Positions 1-7,100 of a stretch of DNA of 16,882 nucleotides are shown in pieces (the stretch's first letter is position 1; each line of letters opens with the position of its first letter). The notes below the pieces were generated by a model. It did no database searches and was not told the DNA's origin. It saw only the letters and a list, made by a program, of their open reading frames with translations. The position numbers and the translations under genes are program-made. The DNA lies in contig QXYA01000045.1 in the NCBI GenBank assembly GCA_009887135.1, forward strand, positions 1 through 16,882. Direction: 5' to 3'. This DNA comes from Candidatus Poseidoniales archaeon (GTDB taxonomy: Archaea > Thermoplasmatota > Poseidoniia > Poseidoniales > Poseidoniaceae).

Positions 1-941
1 AGCAAGGACAGCAAGGTCAGCAAGGACAGCAAGGTCAGCAAGGACAGCAAGGTCAGCAAGGTCAACAAGGCCAGCAAGGACAGCAAGGTCAGCAAGGACA
101 GCAAGGTCAGCAAGGACAGCAAGGTCAACAGCAAGACAATGGGCAAGGACAGCAGCAACAAGGTGGAGACCAAGGAGGCCAACAAGGCCAACAAGACAGT
201 CAAGACCAAAACGGTCAGAACCAAAACGGTCAGGACCAACAGCAGCAAGGACAAACCCAGAACGGTCAGCAAGGTCAACAAGGCCAGCAAACCGATCAAC
301 AGCAAGGCCAGCAACTTGACAACCAAGACCAAAACGGCGAAAACGACAACGATGGAGACGGCATCCCTGATGACCTCGACAACGATGACGACAACGACGG
401 ATTGGTTGACGACCTCGACGACAACCCGCAAGATCACGACAACGACGGAATTGACGACGCTGAAGACAGCGACGACGATGGCGATGGAATCGATGACGAT
501 GAAGAAGTGAACGACAATGATCCTAATACGAACATTTACGATCACGACAACGATGGAATCAGCGACGCTGTTGACCTCGACATCGACAACGACGGAATCG
601 ACAACAGAAACGACGTTGCTGAAGATGGTGTTACCGATCTATCCCGTGACCACGACAACGATGGCATGGACGATGGAGTAGACGACGATGACGACAACGA
701 CAACATTCTTGATGTCGATGAAGCAGACGGCGACTTCGGTAACTACCGCTACGATCACGACAACGACGGAATCTGGGATCTCAGTGACACCGATGACGAT
801 AACGACGGTCTTTCAGACTGGTTTGAAATCAACGATGGCAACGATCTCACAGGTCAATTTGACCACGACAACGACGCTATCGATGACCACATCGATGACG
901 ACGACGATGGCGATGGAATCCTCGATTCCCTCGAATCTTGA
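1..941 (+). CDS. Secreted Gln/Gly-repeat and TSP3 calcium-binding protein (3' part, 5' truncated)
   Basis: The reading frame is open from the window edge (first full codon at 3) to TGA at 939-941; the true start lies upstream. The first part (3 to about 330) is almost entirely Gln and Gly. It begins as an uninterrupted G-Q-Q triplet run and then loosens into Q/N/D/G-rich sequence. From about 335 it becomes an Asp-rich array of thrombospondin type 3-like repeats with four exact DHDNDG motifs and one DHDNDA, plus DDDNDG and DDDGDG variants. In this family the Asp/Asn side chains of D-x-D-x-D-G loops bind calcium. The protein ends in DSLES with no C-terminal membrane helix, so any anchor must be N-terminal or indirect. 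It is likely extracellular and strongly acidic. The G-x-y periodicity resembles collagen-like protein but has no proline, so a disordered spacer is equally possible. The frame and TSP3 call are firm; the biological role is unknown. Confidence 0.85.
   Translation, partial: QGQQGQQGQQGQQGQQGQQGQQGQQGQQGQQGQQGQQGQQGQQQDNGQGQQQQGGDQGGQQGQQDSQDQNGQNQNGQDQQQQGQTQNGQQGQQGQQTDQQQGQQLDNQDQNGENDNDGDGIPDDLDNDDDNDGLVDDLDDNPQDHDNDGIDDAEDSDDDGDGIDDDEEVNDNDPNTNIYDHDNDGISDAVDLDIDNDGIDNRNDVAEDGVTDLSRDHDNDGMDDGVDDDDDNDNILDVDEADGDFGNYRYDHDNDGIWDLSDTDDDNDGLSDWFEINDGNDLTGQFDHDNDAIDDHIDDDDDGDGILDSLES
3..128 (+). repeat. 18-bp in-frame tandem repeat encoding GQQ triplets
   Basis: Seven consecutive 18-bp units start at 3, 21, 39, 57, 75, 93 and 111, with consensus CAAGGACAGCAAGGTCAG. 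Five are exact. The unit at 57 differs at a few bases, and the unit at 111 differs only at its last base. Glycine codons alternate GGA and GGT, so the duplicating unit is 18 bp and not the 9 bp that the peptide alone would need. The array may continue left of the window. Units are multiples of three, so gain or loss keeps the frame. Confidence 0.9.
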
Positions 942-970
942 ATACGTTGAACGGATTTATGTCGTAACTC

Positions 971-989
971 CAATGCAACTTGTATTGGA
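971..989 (+). other. Small RNA hairpin upstream of the terminator
   Basis: CCAATGC pairs with GTATTGG (7 bp including one G-U) around a five-base loop, AACTT. It lies 29 nt after the stop codon of the upstream gene and 9 nt before the larger terminator hairpin. It could protect the mRNA 3' end or form part of a two-hairpin terminator. Confidence 0.45.
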
Positions 990-998
990 CGGCCGGGT

Positions 999-1036
999 CT
1001 CAGGGGAGTCAGCTCCCCTGAGGCTCCTTTCTTTTT
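999..1036 (+). terminator. Hairpin plus T-rich tract, likely transcription terminator
   Basis: CTCAGGGGAG (999-1008) is perfectly complementary to CTCCCCTGAG (1013-1022) around the four-base loop TCAG. A pyrimidine stretch with runs of T follows, ending in five T at 1032-1036. Archaeal RNA polymerase terminates mainly at T-rich tracts and does not require the hairpin. Both signals together, just after a stop codon and before a new promoter, make this a convincing end of the upstream transcript. Confidence 0.75.
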
Positions 1037-1051
1037 GATATCCTTTTATTC

Positions 1052-1073
1052 TGGGTGATACTTTTGACACCCA
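1052..1073. promoter_or_regulatory. Inverted repeat, possible operator upstream of the giant-protein promoter
   Basis: TGGGTG and CACCCA form perfect 6-bp arms separated by 10 bp. The element sits 11 bp upstream of the TATA-like sequence, in the region where archaeal activators or repressors often bind. There is no second copy to support it, so it remains a candidate; an RNA hairpin is unlikely to matter because it lies before the expected transcript start. Confidence 0.35.
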
Positions 1074-1084
1074 ACTACCCATTG

Positions 1085-1094
1085 TTTTGATATA
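1085..1094 (+). promoter_or_regulatory. TATA-like promoter element for the giant surface protein
   Basis: TTTTGATATA lies about 25 bp before the position where a transcript carrying the ribosome binding site at 1121 would begin. This matches the usual archaeal TATA-to-start distance. It also argues against the TTG at 1087 as a start codon, since that codon lies inside the element. Confidence 0.5.
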
Positions 1095-1120
1095 CAGTTC
1101 TTTGGTCAGCAACTTGTTAA

Positions 1121-1126
1121 GAGGGG
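1121..1126 (+). promoter_or_regulatory. Ribosome binding site that fixes the giant gene's start
   Basis: GAGGGG lies five bases before ATG at 1132. It selects that ATG over the in-frame TTG at 1087, which would add 15 residues ahead of an otherwise normal signal peptide. Confidence 0.6.
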
Positions 1127-1131
1127 CTCAC

Positions 1132-4100
1132 ATGCTGAAAATCCGATACAAAAAGAATTCAGAATCAAACATACTCACATCAGTGATTTTAGTCATGCTC
1201 ATGGTTATGAGTACGACACTCGCAATGATGATTCCAACAGAGTGGGATGAACCTGCAACAACAGTTGATGTTGAATACACTCCTATGGAAAGTAGCCCTG
1301 CTATGCAGTCAATGAATCAAGCAGGCCAAGGCAGTTATGACGGCGTTACCACGTTCAATAACGATGATGTCCACCCTTCTCTGAGTGACATTTTGTGGGC
1401 TGATACCGGGGTCGCTTCTGGAGTAATTCACGATACTGCTGCCATTGAAGCAATCATGGCATCAAACAATTTCCTCGTCGAAGAATCAAACCGTGATGAC
1501 CACGATAACGATGGCATCAGCGATTTATACGATCTCGACGATGACAACGATGGTATCTACGACCTACTGGAGCGTTTCGATGGTTGTTACGGGACAGATC
1601 CATTCGATCACGATAACGATGGCATCTCCGATGCCGATGATTGGGATGACGATAACGATGGAATCCTCGAAGGACCTCTTGACATAGCGGCACTTGAGGC
1701 TCAAGGGCTCGATCCACTCAATGTTAGCACTCACCGTTACCTACCTGAAGATACAATCCATCCATGGACTGGAACTCAAGTAGGCACATTTTACCTGGCA
1801 GATCAAAGCCCATTTGACCATGATAACGACGGTGTAACAGACGAAGACACAGATGGTTCTGGAGCAGGACGATTTGACGAAGACGACGACAACGATGGGC
1901 GTATTGACCAATTTACATGGCCATGTGACTTCGATAACGACGGTGTAAGAGATTACTTTGACGAAGACGACGATGACGATGGCGTAGTGGACGTTGAGGA
2001 TTCAAACCCGTATGATGCAACTGTCACAACATCTCATACTCAAGCCGGCAACCTATTCGCAGCCCCAACAATATGGGACTTTATTGATTACAGAGACTAT
2101 TCTGGTGGCGTGAACTACGTTACATGGGAAGCTGCAAGAGTCGATGCAAACGATGAGTTTGACTATGCTGGAGGTGCAACAGGAGATGGCGCAGCAGGTA
2201 CACCTTCATTCACAGATATCATCGACGGAGATCTTGATGGAGACGGCATTCCAAACTTCATCGATCCTGACAACGACAACGACGGGACTCCAGACTCAGC
2301 GGATACGGACGACGATAACGATCTTATTCTCGACATGTTTGACCCAGACGACGATAATGACGGAATTCCTGATGTCTGCGTAAACATCGATTTCAATAAT
2401 GATGGTCTAAGCGACTATACTTGGACCGACCGATCCCCTTACGAAACACCTGGTGGAAACACCGACGGTAAGGCTGGATTGGATTGCGAACTCGATTACG
2501 ACCAAGATCTTGATGACGACCGACTTCGCCCATTCGACCAAAATTACAACGCAATCTATGATTGGCTTGACCCAGAAATGGGCGGGACAACCTCTCCCGA
2601 TAACCTCGGAAACGTTCTGGTAAGTGGAGATGCTACAAACTTTGAGTATGATACTGACGACGACAACATCGACAACGAGAATGACAGTTTCCCTCTTGAT
2701 AAGGCATCGGACGTTATTGCTTGGAACTGCCCAACATCTGCGAATCCAAACCCAACAAATCCAGATCCACGATGCCAAACACGCCGTGCATCTTTCTCCC
2801 AATTCAATGACTGGGACGGCGATGGCGTACTCAACTGGGAAGACGTTGATGATGATAATGATGGAATTATCGATATGCTCGACATCGATTGGGATTGCGA
2901 CCTTGACAATGATGGAGATCTTCACGCTATCAACGGTGCATTGTATCGTGATGACGGTCCAAACTCCATAGATTCAGACATCGATGGAGATGGCCTAGCA
3001 AACGACATCGACTGGGATGATGATAACGACGGTCTCTCGGACCTGTTTGATCCAGACGATGGAAACTGTGGGCTGGTTGATGCAGATCTCAGCGATGCTT
3101 TCCAGCAACCAGCATACCCTGTTGGTGACGGGGGGTCTCTCACTGGTGGAGCAGATAACCAAGATTACACTACAAATGCAGACGCATATTGGGCTATGGT
3201 ATTCTTGCACAACCCGTTCTCCGAGATGATGCTTGATTACAACGGATATGACGGAACAACAAACCCAGTAACGCCAGGGGCCATCCCTGAATTCTACTGG
3301 TTCCTCTTCGCCCGTTGGTCCTCCTACAATGGTGGAAATGAATGGGATATCGACAGTGATGGAGACTCTCTTGTTAACGGCCTTGACATCGATCAAGACG
3401 GCGATGGACTACCAGACTGGTGGGACCAAGACGAAGGAAACGATGGGATTCAAGATGTGAACGACGTGAAGATGGGCGGTTCATTCAATATGACAACATG
3501 TGGCGTAACTGTAGGAAACCTTGGCCAAGGATTTGTTTGCGGATATGCATATGCTATTGCATATCAAATGCCCCTTAACGGAGTAAATGCTCAATTCGGA
3601 CTTCCATACTCAACACGGCCTGACGCAGTCGTCGACCAAGGAGCAACCCCTGGTGGAGCCTCTGGCAACTGGTCTTGTACTCCAGGTGCACAAGGTGGCT
3701 GCTGGCATTACGACTTCGGTGGAGATGGTAATACAGATTCTGCAATAACTTATCTTCAAATGCAAAACAACCGAGATTCGTTCGTTACCTGGATGGGCCT
3801 TTTCACAGGTATTTGGCAATGGAACTCAGATAACGGTCTAGAAGCCGACTTCCCAGATGAACTCGGAGCCGATTTACTTCAAAATGATGTAGATGGAGAT
3901 ATAGACGGAGACTTCTACAACAATACTATCGATCTTGACGATGATTATGACTCTGTTTTCGACTGGTTTGACGTCGATGACGACAACGATGGCCTATGGG
4001 ATTATTTCGAAATAGATTCAAACGACGATCTTGATGATGACGCTGGTCAAGAAAATGGCAACTTCTTCACAGGTACGAACTGCGTCGATAACGACGACGA

Positions 4101-7100
4101 CGGAAACGATGCAGACGCCGACGACGATGGATTCTACCAAGCTGTGTGGGACCGTGGGGACATGACTCTCGGACTCATCCAACCCAAGGTATACGACGTT
4201 GACAACGACAACGACGGTGTACCAGATGGAGAAGATGTTGATGACGATAACAACGGGATTCTCGATGCCGATCAAGAACTCATCGCAGGATGTTTCTGGG
4301 GCGAAGAACAATCAACATGGGACCATGATAACGACGGAATTGTGAATTGGGCTGATGATGATTGGGATGGCGACGGAATTACGAACTCTGTGGAATTACT
4401 AGTATCCTTAACTCAAGCATTCGACCACGATAACGATGGAGACAGAGACGATATCGATGTCGACGATGATCAGGACGGAATGCATGACGAAGACGAAGTC
4501 ATGCTATGGCCGGAACGATTCCAGCGAAATTCTACCAACCCATGGGACCACGATGACTTTGGCAGCGGAGAAGCTCTTGCGAATCCAACTGACCCATTCA
4601 CTGGACCGGACGTAATTGACGAAGACGATGACAATGATACGAGAGCAGACGCTGATTGGGACCATTTGGAAGAAGGGTTCACATCGACTTGTCCTGGAGC
4701 AACTCTTTCTTCAGACTGGGACTCCGATAACGACTGTACGCTTGATGACGAAGACAAGGCACTTACATTCATCACTCTAGACATGCCAGGCAATCTATGG
4801 ATGGATGCACAGAGCCCGGCAATCTTCAGCGGTGTTGTTACATGGATCAATCCAATTACATTTGCTCAAGAAAATGCGAGCAATATGCCAGTTCAAGTTC
4901 ATATTGAATGGGCTGCAAATGGAACGACGGCAATCGAAACAACAAACATTCTCACAGGCCAAGATGGACGCTTCTCAGTAGGCCAGTTCCTCTATCCTGA
5001 GGATATTGTTGTGGGCGATAGCACGACGTACAAGGTCTATGCTGTCGTAACTGAGATGTTTGCTTTCAATGGCGCCACATCTGCCGACTACTTGGTCGGT
5101 GTCGAGGCGAATATGACCATTGATCCAAGCAGTAACAATTGGGAATTCTTCAGAAGCGACGAACAACAGTTGTGGTTGGAATTTTATTCCTACTACACTG
5201 CTGATTATCAGCGTGGAATTTACTCAAACCCGATTCCATATGCTCCAGTAACATTCTCTTTCTATGGTGGATTATTTGGCAATCTCACAGAGCCAACCAA
5301 CTTTACCAACTTTGACGGACTTGGCTATCGTGCCAACTCTAACGGATTGACCTCGGTTTCATTCGAGCAGCTTGGAGGAGCAACTGGTGTCTGGAAACAA
5401 GTACAATTCAACTCGACGATGGACAACGGAGCAGGCGTAGCACCTGGCGGTCTTGAAGAAATTATTTGGAACAATATCACAAAGGTTCACGATATTGTTA
5501 AGGATTCAAGTGGCTTGTCAGCCCAGTATGATCGCGTTAACACGAGTTTGCCAGCAGGCGACTACAGTTATGTTGGACGGGTTCAACCTGATCTTGCCAC
5601 AGAATATCCGTTCCCGTTCTTACATGGAGATGAGGACGAACCTCGTTCAATGCGTGTCATGCACAGAATGAACATCGCAGGTACAATGACGTTGGAAGGA
5701 ACACAACCAATTTCATTCTTCGATGCAACCATCAACAATGGTGACGGAACATTCGGTAACTGGAGATACATGTATCACGGCCCTGCGCTCACTGCAGCTG
5801 GAATTGATTACAATGAAGTGTCTGCATACAAGGCTTACAGCACACTCTGGGACGGCAATGATGCTTCTCTAACTGGTCAAGCAATCAACATCATTGATTT
5901 CGTTGATGTTAACGCCACACATTGGTTCATCACACTTGTCAATGGTGGAGACGCAAATCTCCCTCCATGTGGACAAGTTGATCCTAGCGACCCAGATAGC
6001 CCAGTACGCTGTGAAATCGTTCCAGAAATGGATACAGGTACATCTCTTGGACTCTCAGGCGATGTTTCAAACAGAACTGAAATCCCATGGACTATTGATC
6101 CAATCGCAGTTCAACTTGACAGAGACCGTAACGGTATCTTCAGTAGTGGTGGAGAAACACAATTTACTCAAACACCTAAATGCCGTGATGCACTTGGAAA
6201 CGATATCCTCATGACCGTGCAAGGTGACGAAACAGAATGTCAGACAAAAGGTGGAACTGAAGCAGTTTATGATTACAATTTCACTTGGGAAAGTCAATTC
6301 GCTTCTGGAACTTTCGGAATGCGTGTTGATTTTACCAATTCGGCGTATTACTTCACAGGAAATTCATCAACCCTTGCAACCACTGGTGCTTACATTAACG
6401 TAACAGTCATCGGAACAACCGACTTCCAACTAACATCAATTCCACGTTTATATCGTAACACGAACACGTCAATACAAGCTCGATTGATCGACAATTCGTT
6501 ACAACCAGTCCGCGAGGCACCAGTCAACTATACCTGGTCCTTCGATGGTCGAACTGAAACCAGTTATACCGACACAAACGGTTTCTTTGAAATGCCATTC
6601 AACATCACTGCAGATGACGACTTAGGTTCATTCACGCTGACGTTCGATTACGAAGGCACATCACTGCTCAAGTCGAGCAATGCTGTCCAACAGGTTTGGG
6701 TTGTTTCTCGAACCTTTGTTTCAGTGATTTCTACAGATGGCAATAGACGGCAATCTGGAGATTTATGGGACTTTACTGCTCAGGTGAAAGACGATAACAA
6801 GACGTTCGAATACGATTCGGGCGGCCGCGATCTCGATGGTACAACTGCGCCAAACGGTGGCCTGGTAGACGTTATCTTTGAGGGAACAGACTTTGACAAC
6901 GTTCAACACCGTCAAGTCATTGCAACACTTGCACCATCTGCGGGTGTTATCTCCTTACCAGAAACCCAGCCTGACAGCGCCCATTTGTGTTATTATGACG
7001 GAAATGGTGATGGGTTCGCAGACCGTGATCTCAACCAAGACGGCGTTCTAGAACGTCTGGAAAGTGTTGGTTGTTTGAAGGCGGACGTCAGTCCATTGAA

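Noticed and set aside
3..128. CRISPR-like array
   Set aside because: The repeats are contiguous with no spacers, are only 18 bp and are in frame within a coding sequence.
139..510. Thr/Lys-rich open frame overlapping the first gene
   Set aside because: It is the shifted reading of the Gln/Gly and Asp codon repeats. The overlapping frame gives coherent TSP3 loops and runs from the window edge to 941.
688..1038. Thr/Met-rich open frame running into the terminator hairpin
   Set aside because: It is a shadow of the GAC/AAC/GAT repeats in the true frame, and it continues through the terminator, which a real gene would not be expected to do.
1087..1131. Upstream TTG start adding 15 residues to the giant protein
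   Set aside because: The codon lies inside the TATA-like element, lacks a ribosome binding site, and would precede a normal signal peptide that starts at ATG 1132.
2407..2925. 172-codon open frame on the minus strand
   Set aside because: It is the antisense of TSP3 repeats, giving a Val/Ile-rich low-complexity product. The sense frame is continuous and has clear family motifs.
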